Part shown: positions 16,643-25,212 of the stretch, piece by piece
Layout of the letters: each line of letters starts with the position of its first letter
Numbering within the stretch: the first letter of the stretch is position 1
Assembly: GCA_947166355.1 (NCBI GenBank)
Contig: CAMVDX010000014.1
Location: forward strand, 1 to 64,000
Source of the DNA: an uncultured Treponema sp.
Lineage (GTDB): Bacteria; Spirochaetota; Spirochaetia; Treponematales; Treponemataceae
Reading direction: 5' to 3'
DNA: 64,000 bases
Notes under the pieces: model-generated
The model's input: the letters and a program-made list of their open reading frames with translations, nothing else
Database searches by the model: none
What the model was told of the DNA's origin: nothing
Translations under genes and position numbers: made by a program

Positions 16643-18913
16643 TTATTTGAGCTTAAATCCAAAGAAGAATGAAGGATGTACACTTTTATCATCACCCTTG
16701 ATTGTCCATTTGTGGCGTGTGAGTTCAAATGCACGGTCATTTTCGCCGTGATTCTGAATATCAAATGACATACCGGCGTTCAGTTCAATGAATCTTCCAG
16801 GGAAGAGGGTAACTGTAGTTCGGAATGATGGTATACCATATTTTGAGCCTTCATAGTTTTCTTTATTCTCTATTGCTTTGTCTAAATCATTTTCATAAAG
16901 AACGAACTTATAAAGCCATTCAAAATCAAGATAGATAAAGCCGAATCGGAATTCTGTTCCGATGCCGCCGTAAGGAATCCAAAGTTCGTTTTTTTCATCC
17001 TTAAACATTTTAGAGGCGTCATAAGTCAGACCAAGTGTTACAAAGAAATTTCTGGTTCCGCTCTGATAATAAGTATCAAACATATTATCTGTATTCCAGC
17101 TGAAGCCAACGTGATGCATTCCGTTTTTAATAAAGTTGAATACACCAATTGCAATTCCATCACTTTCTTCTGCAATGTTTATAACGCCAATCTGAGCGCC
17201 TTTTACTTTGCGTGCACAGTTGAAAAGTCCTGTAATCTGGGCACCATCTACATCTTCTGCAACATTAAAAAGTCCGCTTACCTGAGCACCGTTCACATCT
17301 TCTGCAACATTAAAGAGTCCACTCACCTGAGTACCATTTAAATTATTTGCTGTATTAAAGAGACCTGTATATTGCCCGCCGTTTACAGTTCCGCCTGCAA
17401 TATTAAAGAGACCAGAAGCCTGCAAACCGTAAACGCTGCCTTCTGCAATATTCATCAGTGAAGATGCCTGAATAATTCTTATATTTTTGTCATATGCTCC
17501 AAAAATACCGAGAGACGTAAGTGAATAATCTTTGCCACCGTTAACAATGTTTACGCCAGGGAAAACAGAAAAGTGGAAGTAACTCATTACGGCCGGATTA
17601 AATTCAGATATTGAAATATCATCTTCGTCTTCTTCTTCGTCATCATCTAAAAGTGGAGGAAGTTCAATTTCGTTATCATTTTCAATTCCTTCTGATGATT
17701 CAGAATCTGCATCTTCTAAAGTTTCATGGCGGCGACGTGAACCAGTTACAGCAGGTTCTTCTTCTGCAGTAGTTGTAAGCCCATCCAAAGAAAGGATTTC
17801 ATCATCTTCTGAGATATCTTCATCAGAACCGCCACGAAGACGATTTTCTTTTCTCTTGATTGTTGAAAGAGTATTCTGGTCGAGTACGTAAATCTGATCC
17901 TTGTTCAAAAGGAAGTAGCCCTGTTTAGTAGAATATTCATCAATTATAACTGCCGAATACTGGCCTGCCGGAAGAGCCATAAAAATAGGCTGTCCTTCAA
18001 CCTTGTTGATTTCGGAAATCAGTTTGCCTTCTGCATTGCGGATGATAAACTTTCCTTTTGCTTCCTTTGAAAGTGAAAGCATTGCTTCGGCAGTTGAGAT
18101 GTCGGAAAGGATGAGGTCTCCAGAACCCACCAGCGTAATATTATAATTAGGATGCTGAGGTCCAGCCTTACTTGATTCAGTTTTAGAAAGAGTATCGTTG
18201 AAGGCATACGAATAGAGCTCGTTTAATGTAACCTTGTTGTCGCCCGAAGCATCAGCTGCTCCGCGGAGCCCTGTAATCATTGCGTTAGTAAAATAAGATG
18301 ATTCAATTTCATCTGATTCCTGAGAATATTCGTTGTCTGAGCTCGAAGAAAGATATGCGTGACCTGTAACAACCGAAGAGTCATCGAGCAGGAACGGCTT
18401 GCGCTTTTGACCTCCCTTAGTGCGGATAAAGTTTCCTGAATAACATGAGTCCAGAATTACAACGTGAATGTCGCTTGGGACCTCGGTAATTGCGGCCTTG
18501 AGCGAAGAGTAATCATAAGGAACGTCGCCGAGAAGAAGAGAGGTTTCATCTGAGTGACCCGAATAGTAAAAAATGAACTCGGAACGTTTAGCATGAGTTT
18601 CGCTGTTTTTAATTTTATCAGTAATCTGATTAAGAGTTTCGTCAATCTTTTCTTTTGTCGGGTCTATGAGAACAAAACTGTTTGAGTCGTTTACACCACC
18701 GATTTCTGACATAGCCTTCTGGAAATTCTGAGCATCACTGCCTGCATATAAAAGCTTTTCACGGCCTTTTCCGCCTTTGTTAGATCCAATGTAAATAGCG
18801 TAGCGGTCAACTCCGCTTGTGTTTTCTTCTGCCTGATTTGCAGAATTACTTGTTGCGGCAAAAAGCTGTACAAAGCTAAAAAGTATTAATGTCGTAATAA
18901 TTATCTTTTTCAT
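16643..18913 (-). CDS. Exported caspase-like (C14) protein with LA_2272-type surface repeats
   Basis: A 756-residue secreted protein. After a Sec signal (~1-20) comes a caspase/metacaspase domain: YAIYIGSNKG, the catalytic His in YYSGHSD (His-120) and the catalytic Cys in LDSCYSGNF (Cys-157). A Ca-binding EF-hand-like loop DASGDNKVTLNEL follows near residue 240. A PEGA-like beta region (~280-355) precedes an acidic low-complexity linker (~360-440). The last ~300 residues hold about seven ~20-residue GLFNVAEDVNGAQVS-type repeats, typical of LA_2272 surface-repeat proteins, and then beta-rich segments that look like an outer-membrane domain. AGGG lies 9 bases before ATG. It is third in an operon with an ECF sigma factor and an anti-sigma-like protein. 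The substrate is unknown. A caspase coupled to a surface-repeat domain is unusual. Confidence 0.88.
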   Translation of the reverse strand: MKKIIITTLILFSFVQLFAATSNSANQAEENTSGVDRYAIYIGSNKGGKGREKLLYAGSDAQNFQKAMSEIGGVNDSNSFVLIDPTKEKIDETLNQITDKIKNSETHAKRSEFIFYYSGHSDETSLLLGDVPYDYSSLKAAITEVPSDIHVVILDSCYSGNFIRTKGGQKRKPFLLDDSSVVTGHAYLSSSSDNEYSQESDEIESSYFTNAMITGLRGAADASGDNKVTLNELYSYAFNDTLSKTESSKAGPQHPNYNITLVGSGDLILSDISTAEAMLSLSKEAKGKFIIRNAEGKLISEINKVEGQPIFMALPAGQYSAVIIDEYSTKQGYFLLNKDQIYVLDQNTLSTIKRKENRLRGGSDEDISEDDEILSLDGLTTTAEEEPAVTGSRRRHETLEDADSESSEGIENDNEIELPPLLDDDEEEDEDDISISEFNPAVMSYFHFSVFPGVNIVNGGKDYSLTSLGIFGAYDKNIRIIQASSLMNIAEGSVYGLQASGLFNIAGGTVNGGQYTGLFNTANNLNGTQVSGLFNVAEDVNGAQVSGLFNVAEDVDGAQITGLFNCARKVKGAQIGVINIAEESDGIAIGVFNFIKNGMHHVGFSWNTDNMFDTYYQSGTRNFFVTLGLTYDASKMFKDEKNELWIPYGGIGTEFRFGFIYLDFEWLYKFVLYENDLDKAIENKENYEGSKYGIPSFRTTVTLFPGRFIELNAGMSFDIQNHGENDRAFELTRHKWTIKGDDKSVHPSFFFGFKLK

Positions 18914-18940
18914 ATCGCTATCCCTGATTATTTCTTTCCG

Positions 18941-19765
18941 TTATTTTTCGAGAGTAAAAGTTACACCTTCCGTCTTTTTTGGTAAATACGAAAGCTCTGT
19001 AAGATATTCTATATCAGTTTTATTTTGAATTTTATTTTCAATATCTTCCAGTGTGAACTGATTTTTTGAAGTTACCATAATAAAACATTCAAAATCCGGT
19101 GCGTTATCCAGCTCGTAAGAAAAGTCGAGCGGAGTTTCATCACTACGATGAATGAGTTGAGCAGCTTCCCAGCCAGTTTCAGGGAAATGTCGTGTAATAT
19201 TACCGTTTCCGTCTACACTGAAAATAATTCCGTATTCATCTGAACCGGCATTATAAGTAATTTGAATTACATCTCCTGGTTTTGCAAAATCTCCGTTGTT
19301 AAGAGCCTGAATTTCGCGGCCTTTCTGGCGGTAAAGGTTGATTGCTGGTGTAGAAGCATCAGATGCTACAATATTTCCTTTTACACGTTCTGTAGGAGCA
19401 GAGTGGCTTGAAAGCTTAGAGTTTTTAAGCCCTGCCGGAATCAGTATTGCAGCTAAAAGAACGGCTGCGGCAGCATAAGATAAAATTCGGGTTGCAGGGA
19501 AATGTAAAATATTTGATTTTTCTTTGAAAGTAACTGAAGTTGCCGGGCTGGCAGAGTTTGTTGAATTAATTGAATTACGAGCGAGCTTACCTGCAACGGC
19601 TGCTCTCATAGCCTGTACGGAATATTTGCTAAGAATATCCTCATCAGATTTTTTAAGATTATCTAATTCGGCTTCTATGTTTTCTTTTCCATAAAGTGAG
19701 TAGAAATTTTTTGCATCAAGTTCAGAGTTTTTAATTTCCTCTAAAATTCTAGTTGGAATGGCCAT
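18941..19765 (-). CDS. Membrane anti-sigma-factor-like protein with DUF4384-like sensor
   Basis: A 274-residue bitopic protein: a charged N-terminal cytoplasmic region (~1-90), one membrane helix (ILSYAAAAVLLAAILIPAGL, ~93-112) and a periplasmic domain. The outer part (GDVIQITYNAGSDEYGIIF, then VDGNGNITRHFPE) resembles DUF4384-type domains often found with bacterial caspases. Position, one base after the sigma gene stop, and topology suggest it sequesters the sigma factor and releases it on an envelope signal. This is inferred because no zinc-binding anti-sigma HxxxCxxC motif is seen. It may instead present a ligand to the downstream caspase. Confidence 0.75.
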   Translation of the reverse strand: MAIPTRILEEIKNSELDAKNFYSLYGKENIEAELDNLKKSDEDILSKYSVQAMRAAVAGKLARNSINSTNSASPATSVTFKEKSNILHFPATRILSYAAAAVLLAAILIPAGLKNSKLSSHSAPTERVKGNIVASDASTPAINLYRQKGREIQALNNGDFAKPGDVIQITYNAGSDEYGIIFSVDGNGNITRHFPETGWEAAQLIHRSDETPLDFSYELDNAPDFECFIMVTSKNQFTLEDIENKIQNKTDIEYLTELSYLPKKTEGVTFTLEK

Positions 19766-19766
19766 A

Positions 19767-20255
19767 TTACATCATGCCTCCTGCATATTCCTTAAGTTTT
19801 TCCAGACGTTTTCTAATTCCGGAAACAGACATTTTCATTTTTTTGGATGTTTCTTCAAGAGTGTAGCCGTCAACATAATGTAAAATTGCAATCTGTCGGT
19901 CTTTGGTGTCACGTTCTGAAAAAATGCAATCCAGAAGAATCGAAGTTTCAATTTTCTCTGTTCCTTCTGAACTTGCACTGTCTTCAACAATTTCTGCAAT
20001 TACATCAAATTCAGGTCCATTACGCAGTTTGTCAGAACGAATTTTATTCAGACAGATATTTGTTGCCATAGTGTACAGAAGGCTTGAACAAACGTTAGTA
20101 ATTTTTTCCTTCCGTTCAATAAGGCGAACAAAAACATCCTGCATGGCATCAAGAGCCTTTTCTTCATTCTTAAGAAGAAAGCGGCATCGTCTGAGTACCA
20201 TAGGACCAAACTGGCGGTATAGATTATCAAAATCATCCATCGACAAAGTTTTCAT
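19767..20255 (-). CDS. ECF-family RNA polymerase sigma factor
   Basis: A 162-residue alternative sigma factor with only regions 2 and 4, the hallmark of ECF sigmas. Region 2 has NLYRQFGPMVLRRCRFLL and the -10-recognising DAMQDVFVRLIER. Region 4 ends in a helix-turn-helix, DGYTLEETSKKMKMSVSGIRKRL. It is the first gene of a three-gene minus-strand unit (sigma, anti-sigma-like, caspase), so it probably controls at least this unit. Upstream, AGGA lies ~11 bases from ATG. A bipartite ECF promoter could not be assigned with confidence. Confidence 0.9.
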   Translation of the reverse strand: MKTLSMDDFDNLYRQFGPMVLRRCRFLLKNEEKALDAMQDVFVRLIERKEKITNVCSSLLYTMATNICLNKIRSDKLRNGPEFDVIAEIVEDSASSEGTEKIETSILLDCIFSERDTKDRQIAILHYVDGYTLEETSKKMKMSVSGIRKRLEKLKEYAGGMM

Positions 20256-20317
20256 TGTACAATTATTCCTGTCATTAAGTTTAACAGATGAGAATGGGAA
20301 AAGTGTTACAAGCCTAT

Positions 20318-20400
20318 AAAAAAAAATCCGTTAAAAAACGAGCCGAAAGGGTCGTTTTAGGATTTTCCACAAAATGGCTCAGAGGCAAGCTGTGCTTGCC
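20318..20400. repeat. Two-hairpin dispersed repeat (family D), acting as terminator for the minus-strand acyltransferase
   Basis: The element has a stem AAAACGA...TCGTTTT (20335-20358) and a second stem GGCAAGC-tgt-GCTTGCC (20384-20400). On the minus strand the first hairpin is followed by T residues and then a run of nine T (20318-20326), so it probably ends transcription of the acyltransferase gene at 20405. The same two-hairpin unit recurs at 36819-36906, and the first hairpin occurs inside the GNAT gene at 53544-53579. Confidence 0.75.
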
Positions 20401-20404
20401 GACT

Positions 20405-21253
20405 TTAATAATTATTCAGCGTAAGTCCTGTATATGTCTTAGCGTATTCATCGCCTGCGCTGCGTATAACTTTCTCCATCTCTTCTGTAAGATGTTTAGC
20501 GGCAATTGTATCAGAAAGATTTTTATAGTTTTCTATATGAATTACCGGCAGCATTTTTATATCATACAGATATTTTTCTAGGTGATTATAAGACCAGAGC
20601 GGATCGTATTTTCCAAGACCATATTTATCGCTTCCGCCAATGAATAATGGCTGAACATCACAACCGCAGTATAATGCAATTCTGGCCGCTCCCTTTTTGT
20701 AATTATTGCGACCAATACGAGGTGAACGTGTTCCTTCTGGAAATACAATTACATTACAGCCCTTATCAATGAGTTTTTTACATTCAACAAGTACATCATT
20801 AAAATCTGTTGTATTTGTAATATAGGCCTGTTTAATTACACCACGGAGCGGAGTATGTGTAAGGCTTCCGCGAACAATACAGGTTGAATTAGGCACAAGA
20901 GACATAATGTAAACAAAATCCAGCAGAGAAGGATGGTTTGCTATTATGACTTTGCTGTGAATATTTCTGAAGGCCTGTTTATCTTCGACTTTAAGAATTG
21001 AAGATCTGCAAATATGAAGGTTTTTTAAAAAAACTCTGAAAGTATGAGAAACATAGGCGCGGGCAATTATGCCGAAATCCTTTTTATGAAGAGTAAAGAG
21101 TCTGATAAATGGAAATACAAAAATCGCAAGAAAGACTGCACCAAGTCCAAAAAATAGAATTGCGCCTATCTTAGAAATGCAACAATAAATATAAATAAAA
21201 ATGTTTTTAATTTTTGGCTGCTTGCTTTTGTAACTAATCTCACTCTTACTCAT
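20405..21253 (-). CDS. 1-acyl-sn-glycerol-3-phosphate acyltransferase-like protein (PlsC family)
   Basis: Membrane-associated acyltransferase that transfers an acyl chain onto a lysophospholipid or related acceptor. After a hydrophobic N-terminal segment (~25-55) the LPLAT motifs are present: NHPSLLD (HX4D catalytic box), the RGSLTHTPLRGV region, and VFPEGTRSPRI. It is the last gene of a minus-strand trio (methyltransferase, ketosynthase-like, acyltransferase) that looks like one arm of an aryl-polyene-type locus. It starts 24 bases after the ketosynthase-like gene ends. In polyene clusters such enzymes attach the polyene acyl chain to a lipid anchor; that specific role is inferred. Confidence 0.85.
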   Translation of the reverse strand: MSKSEISYKSKQPKIKNIFIYIYCCISKIGAILFFGLGAVFLAIFVFPFIRLFTLHKKDFGIIARAYVSHTFRVFLKNLHICRSSILKVEDKQAFRNIHSKVIIANHPSLLDFVYIMSLVPNSTCIVRGSLTHTPLRGVIKQAYITNTTDFNDVLVECKKLIDKGCNVIVFPEGTRSPRIGRNNYKKGAARIALYCGCDVQPLFIGGSDKYGLGKYDPLWSYNHLEKYLYDIKMLPVIHIENYKNLSDTIAAKHLTEEMEKVIRSAGDEYAKTYTGLTLNNY

Positions 21254-21277
21254 AAGACTCTAATTAAACACTTCAGA

Positions 21278-21955
21278 CTATTTCAACAAAAAATGAAGAA
21301 ACTCAACAGGGGATTTTCCGACATCCGAAAAATCATCCAGACAAACACTATTATCTTTTTTATCCGTACTTACAACACAGGCATAAGCCAGCGGAATATT
21401 TTCTTGAGGTCGCTTGTCTCCATAAACTTCGGGAACAAGCTCATCGGCATAAACCAGAATGATTTCTTTTTCAGTTCCGGCAAGCACTGGGGCTACAGCT
21501 GCCTTAAAAGCCTCTGAAAAATCATTGTTTGAAGGATATAAGACAGAATAACCGCCTTTTAAGCCGAATGCAAGAGTAGCAGAAGAAACTGGCGTATTAA
21601 AAACAGAAAGAGAAAAACCTGCCGGTAAAATCATTCCGTCTTCAATAATACCCTTATTTATAGTAAATTCGCGTTCAATTTCGCCGCGCAGTGAAATAAA
21701 CACAAGCTTAGTTTCTTTGGAAATATTTGTTTTTTCCAGAAGACTATGTATTACATGCACCGTCATCTTTGTAATCTGCGAAAGACGGCGGCGGAAAAGC
21801 GGGTCAGTATATTCCAGCTTTGGAGATTCTTTAATCTGTTCTATCTGAGCATCACCAGAGAGCCAGCTTTGCCATAACTGTTCGTCATCTGCAAGGCCGG
21901 GAGCCCATTTAGAAATGCCAGAAATATAAATTTCCTTCATAGTATCCATTGTCAT
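21278..21955 (-). CDS. Beta-ketoacyl synthase-like chain-length factor (aryl-polyene ApeC type)
   Basis: A 225-residue ketosynthase-fold protein matching the short beta-ketoacyl synthase-like family found in aryl-polyene clusters, where ApeC pairs with the ketosynthase ApeO as chain-length factor. Seen: ISGISKWAPG at the N-terminus, DPLFRRRLSQITKM, the LRGEIEREF region and PVSSATLAFGLKGGYS at the usual active-site turn. The turn has Ser in place of a catalytic Cys, so it is probably non-condensing. The first ATG (21955) lies in a dispersed repeat (GGAATGACA); ATG 21940 (MKEIYISG) may be the true start. No partner ketosynthase occurs in the window. Confidence 0.8.
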   Translation of the reverse strand: MTMDTMKEIYISGISKWAPGLADDEQLWQSWLSGDAQIEQIKESPKLEYTDPLFRRRLSQITKMTVHVIHSLLEKTNISKETKLVFISLRGEIEREFTINKGIIEDGMILPAGFSLSVFNTPVSSATLAFGLKGGYSVLYPSNNDFSEAFKAAVAPVLAGTEKEIILVYADELVPEVYGDKRPQENIPLAYACVVSTDKKDNSVCLDDFSDVGKSPVEFLHFLLK

Positions 21956-22016
21956 TCCAAATTTGTTTCGGAATCTCTATTACTAGATGCTGAAACAGTT
22001 CAGCATGACAGTATTT
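21952..22016. repeat. Dispersed palindromic repeat, family B (GTCATGCTGAAC... type)
   Basis: Contains GATGCTGAAACAGTTCAGCATGACA with the inverted TGTCATTCCAAATTTGTTTCGG at the other end, the same paired arms as at 34088, 49393, 52455 and 62578. It lies between the methyltransferase and ketosynthase-like genes and supplies the first possible start codon of the latter. Confidence 0.85.
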
Positions 22017-23135
22017 TTAGGCTTTCTTGAAACACAAGAGAGAATAAGCATTACTTCCCAGATTATGATGAGCACAATCAAGTTTAAAGCCTGCTTCTTC
22101 AATTGCGTCTACCAGTTCCTGATAGCGGTACATCTTGCTGTTTCCGTTTGCAATACAGGTAAAATAAAGTGAAGTTCCCATCAAAGAATAAGAGCTTGCT
22201 TCAAACTTCTGCTTGTCCCAGAGAGGCTCCAGAACCCAAACGTTAGTATCAGGAGTTGCAGCCTCGTGAACCTTCTTTAAAATCTTAGTAATCTGGTGCA
22301 GGCTAAAGCAGTCAAGGAACTGACTCATCCATACAGCATCAGGGTTGGCCGGGAGCTTTGTTGATTCTTCAAGTACGTTACCCATAGAAAAATCTACGCG
22401 GTCTGCAAAGCCTGCTTCAGCAGCATTTTTCTTTGCAACATTAGCCTGACCCGGCAAATCACAGATAGTCATTTTAACATCAGGATCGTAGCGGCAGCAG
22501 GTTAAAGACCACTTACCAGTGTTTCCACCAATGTCCAGAATATGTTTTGGTTTTTTAGCAAACACAATAGGAAGAGCTTCCGGGAATGCAATATCAGAAT
22601 AAAAATGGTCAAATTCAAACCAGGATTTTTTAGGCTGATCCGGCAAAGTAGAAAGAGCTTCGTAAACAGTAACCCATTTATCACCAAAAACCTTAAGTCC
22701 TTCTGGCTTACCGTTTTTAATTGACTTTTCGAGATCCCACGCACCTTCATAACAGATGTCGTTTGTAAACCAGAAGTTTACGCGGGTTAAATCATCCTCC
22801 AGAAGCATCCAGCCGATTTTACCGAGCTTATATTTTTCACTCTTCGGGTCAGATTCAGAATCTTCTGTAAGCTTAATAACGTTCATTCCAAGGGCCATTT
22901 CACAAAGAACGCCTACTCCATATTCAGAAAGGCCAGTTTTTTCAGCAAGTGCGGCGCGGGTAATACCATCATCACCAGCGTCTTCAATAGCCTTCATAAT
23001 GCCAAGGTTAAGCATTGTCTTAATTGCCTGAAAAGCCAGAGGGGCAAAAGCAATTTTCTGTGCTTCAAATTTTGCGTCTACAGCGCGCAAATCATCTTTC
23101 TTGTATTTTTCAATATCAAAATAAGCTTTATCCAT
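22017..23135 (-). CDS. SAM-dependent methyltransferase (O-methyltransferase family)
   Basis: A 372-residue class I methyltransferase with the layout of small-molecule O-methyltransferases. The N-terminal part is helical and contains a winged-helix dimerisation region (DDGITRAALAEKTGLSEYG, ~57-75). The SAM-binding motif I HILDIGGNTGKW lies near residue 195, then MTICDLPGQ (motif II) and PDAVWMSQFLDCFS. Methyltransferases acting on the aryl head group occur in aryl-polyene clusters, and this gene starts the minus arm of the locus, so that is the likely role (inference). A TATACT -10 box lies 9 bases before ATG with no Shine-Dalgarno. Confidence 0.85.
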   Translation of the reverse strand: MDKAYFDIEKYKKDDLRAVDAKFEAQKIAFAPLAFQAIKTMLNLGIMKAIEDAGDDGITRAALAEKTGLSEYGVGVLCEMALGMNVIKLTEDSESDPKSEKYKLGKIGWMLLEDDLTRVNFWFTNDICYEGAWDLEKSIKNGKPEGLKVFGDKWVTVYEALSTLPDQPKKSWFEFDHFYSDIAFPEALPIVFAKKPKHILDIGGNTGKWSLTCCRYDPDVKMTICDLPGQANVAKKNAAEAGFADRVDFSMGNVLEESTKLPANPDAVWMSQFLDCFSLHQITKILKKVHEAATPDTNVWVLEPLWDKQKFEASSYSLMGTSLYFTCIANGNSKMYRYQELVDAIEEAGFKLDCAHHNLGSNAYSLLCFKKA

Positions 23136-23144
23136 AGCGTTTAA

Positions 23145-23171
23145 AGTATACTATATTAATGGATTTTTCAA
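23145..23171 (-). promoter_or_regulatory. Weak promoter of the methyltransferase arm, leaderless geometry
   Basis: On the minus strand TTGAAA and TATACT are separated by 15 bases, shorter than ideal, and TATACT ends 9 bases before the ATG. No Shine-Dalgarno is visible between them. Confidence 0.4.
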
Positions 23172-23220
23172 GGAGTGCGGAATCCCGCCCTACTCCTCAA
23201 CCACCTGCGGTGTTTTCGGC

Positions 23221-23300
23221 TACCCCACCCAGCGGGGGCAAAACACCCCGACATCGAGCCCCCGCAACGCCCAGTTTAAGGCATACAGATTAGCATTTGT
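23221..23300 (-). repeat. Inverted repeat flanking the Rpn block, left copy (family G)
   Basis: The reverse complement reads ACAAATGCTAATCTGTATGC, then GGGCGTTGCGGGGG, ATGTCGG, TTTTGCCCCCGC and GGGGTAGC. It matches the right copy at 25213-25298 block by block, in opposite orientation. The first 20 bases match at 18 positions. Confidence 0.85.
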
Positions 23301-23304
23301 AGGA

Positions 23305-24126
23305 CTAGCAGATACTTCCTTGTACTGTAATCTTTTCGGCAAACGATTCTACAGGAATATTAAGAAGTTCAGCTATTCTTTCCGGAGTATACTTTCCATC
23401 TGCAAGAAGAGCTTTTGCGTCTTCTACGGCTTTCTGCTGTTCGCCTTCTCTCTTTGCGATGCGTATAATGTCCTGGTCATGTAAATTCATAGCGGCGTAA
23501 TCACTCCTGAATTCTTCATTCTCTTTAATCTTTGCAACAAGACTGGAAAGACGTTTTGAAAAATCATCTTCCCCGGGTTCATTGGTGTTTATGAAGTGAA
23601 GGAAAGCCCGGATTTTTTCATCCGTTTCCTTTTCATAAGCACTTGAATTATAAATCACTTTGAGAGAATTGTCATTCAAATTTACCTTACTGTTTTCTTC
23701 GCAGATGTTTCTGAAGGTGTAGCACGGTAAGCCGTAATAGTTTTCATTTTCGTCCATAAAAGGGTCATCCTTACAGATGAAAAGTATGTAGCTGTCTTTC
23801 AGCTGAACATAATCCTGTCCTTTCATAAGGCTGTCCATATTCAGCATGGATTCATAATAACGAATCCGTTTTCCGAGGGCTTCCATAGGGTAAGACTGGA
23901 TTTCAATATCAATGACTTTGTCTGAATCTTTGATATAAACATCAAGCCGGACTCCTTTGCTTGTATAATAGGGAGCGATTATTTTTTCGAGTTCGGGATA
24001 CTCAACATGATTTACCTTGATATGAAGCAGCCGTTCTACGAGTTCGGTACAGACTTCCGGGTCTTGCAGGACTTTCTGAAACATCCAGTCATCACTGAAA
24101 GTGAGTTCATCAAATAATTTTGGCAT
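23305..24126 (-). CDS. Rpn family recombination-promoting nuclease / putative transposase (PD-(D/E)XK)
   Basis: A 273-residue protein of the Rpn/PD-(D/E)XK nuclease transposase family. The N-terminal half has the family opening (LTFSDDWMFQKVLQDPEV) and the catalytic core GVRLDVYIKDSDKVIDIEIQ, with Asp, Glu and Gln in the D...ExQ arrangement. The C-terminal tail ends in YTPERIAELLNIPVESF, an HTH-like segment shared with the remnant at 16233. The track starts at GTG 24138, but GGAGG sits 5 bases before ATG 24126, so that start is used. Rpn nucleases cut DNA and stimulate RecA-independent recombination, and they occur in many diverging copies. It lies directly inside the left inverted repeat. 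Confidence 0.88.
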   Translation of the reverse strand: MPKLFDELTFSDDWMFQKVLQDPEVCTELVERLLHIKVNHVEYPELEKIIAPYYTSKGVRLDVYIKDSDKVIDIEIQSYPMEALGKRIRYYESMLNMDSLMKGQDYVQLKDSYILFICKDDPFMDENENYYGLPCYTFRNICEENSKVNLNDNSLKVIYNSSAYEKETDEKIRAFLHFINTNEPGEDDFSKRLSSLVAKIKENEEFRSDYAAMNLHDQDIIRIAKREGEQQKAVEDAKALLADGKYTPERIAELLNIPVESFAEKITVQGSIC

Positions 24127-24253
24127 AAAAACCTCCACATATAATAAATGCCAAAAAATTCGATTTCAGACAAAAATTCAGTAAAAAAGTGAAAAAAAAG
24201 TTAAATTGTTTGGAAATAAGCAGAAATTGCCTGTACAATTAAACTATAATTAA

Positions 24254-24421
24254 GTTGGAAAAGGACAGAAGCCTGCTTGGAGCATCAAAAAAGGAATAAC
24301 GTCACTAAATAATCCTCATTATCAATTTATAGATAATGAGGGAAATGTTATATGGGATCCTTATTATGAAGTTCCAGTAGAAATGACTCAAACAGAGATT
24401 CTTAAAGTTTATACTTTTTAG
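24254..24421 (+). pseudogene. Probable toxin-tail (RHS/CDI tip) remnant
   Basis: An open frame of 55 codons without a start runs from 24254 to the TAG at 24419 (GQKPAWSIKKGIT, then SLNNPHYQFIDNEG, ending ILKVYTF). It is immediately followed by an exported small protein whose SD GAGGTG directly follows the stop. That is exactly how the RHS tip and its putative immunity gene are arranged at 15.3 kb. The family is not recognised. It may be the end of a displaced polymorphic-toxin cassette; low certainty. Confidence 0.5.
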
Positions 24422-24432
24422 AGGTGAATTAA

Positions 24433-25143
24433 ATGAAGAAAGTTACTTTTCTTATTATTTTATTAAATGTTTCGCTTCTTTTTGGATATGACTTACGCGG
24501 GTATTGGGGGTTGAATGTTTTAACTCCGGAAAATATGAAATATAAACATGAGAATGTTTCTTGGGGGATAAGTAAAACTTATGAAACAGAAGATGGTTTT
24601 TTGATTGATATCAACGATAAAGACTGTTTTTTAAGGTTTAAAAGATGGGGAAAAATTCCCATCGATGAAATAATTGAATCTGATAATTCAATCATTATTC
24701 GGTTTAATTGGAAAGAGAAATCTTCATATATAGAATTTAGCATTATAACTGAATACGAAATGTATATAAAATCAATGAACACAACTTTTGGCATTCCAAA
24801 TGGATTAAATAACAGATTCTTTAAGCTTGAAGGTCCTGAGAATTCTATATCATATCCTGTCATGGGAAAAATCCTTAATAAACAGAATCTAACATGGTGC
24901 GGTTCGTATCTTGGAATATTACCGGAAAACTTATTAGTTACAATTATTTATATTTCTAATACTTCGAGAATATCAGACATATCTGATAAAAAGCAGTTAA
25001 TTATTCGGGTTAATGAAAATGAATTAATCGATTTTTCTGATGAATATTACAAAAAATTCAAATTAGAAAGAAAGAATACATATGTTTATGGTGAAATCAA
25101 GTTATCTGATATTATAATTGAAAACAATTTCGAAATATATTAG
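24433..25143 (+). CDS. Exported protein, putative orphan immunity protein
   Basis: A 236-residue protein with a Sec signal (MKKVTFLIILLNVSLLFG, cleavage before YDLRG). The rest is AT-rich in codon use, predominantly beta, with no motif recognised. GAGGTG lies 6 bases before ATG. It follows a toxin-tail-like remnant and shares with the gene at 15305 a signal peptide, similar size and AT-rich composition, so it may be an orphan immunity gene kept after loss of its toxin. That is inference from arrangement. Confidence 0.65.
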   Translation: MKKVTFLIILLNVSLLFGYDLRGYWGLNVLTPENMKYKHENVSWGISKTYETEDGFLIDINDKDCFLRFKRWGKIPIDEIIESDNSIIIRFNWKEKSSYIEFSIITEYEMYIKSMNTTFGIPNGLNNRFFKLEGPENSISYPVMGKILNKQNLTWCGSYLGILPENLLVTIIYISNTSRISDISDKKQLIIRVNENELIDFSDEYYKKFKLERKNTYVYGEIKLSDIIIENNFEIY

Positions 25144-25212
25144 AGATTGTTTTTTATAACTAACTATTAGAAAGTTCTTAAAGTACATTATTTGAGTAAC
25201 AACCTATATCCC

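Noticed and set aside
24221-24250. Promoter with TATAAT near 24244 for the toxin-tail region
   Set aside because: No -35 box at 16-18 bases; the nearest TTGCCT is only 12 bases away.
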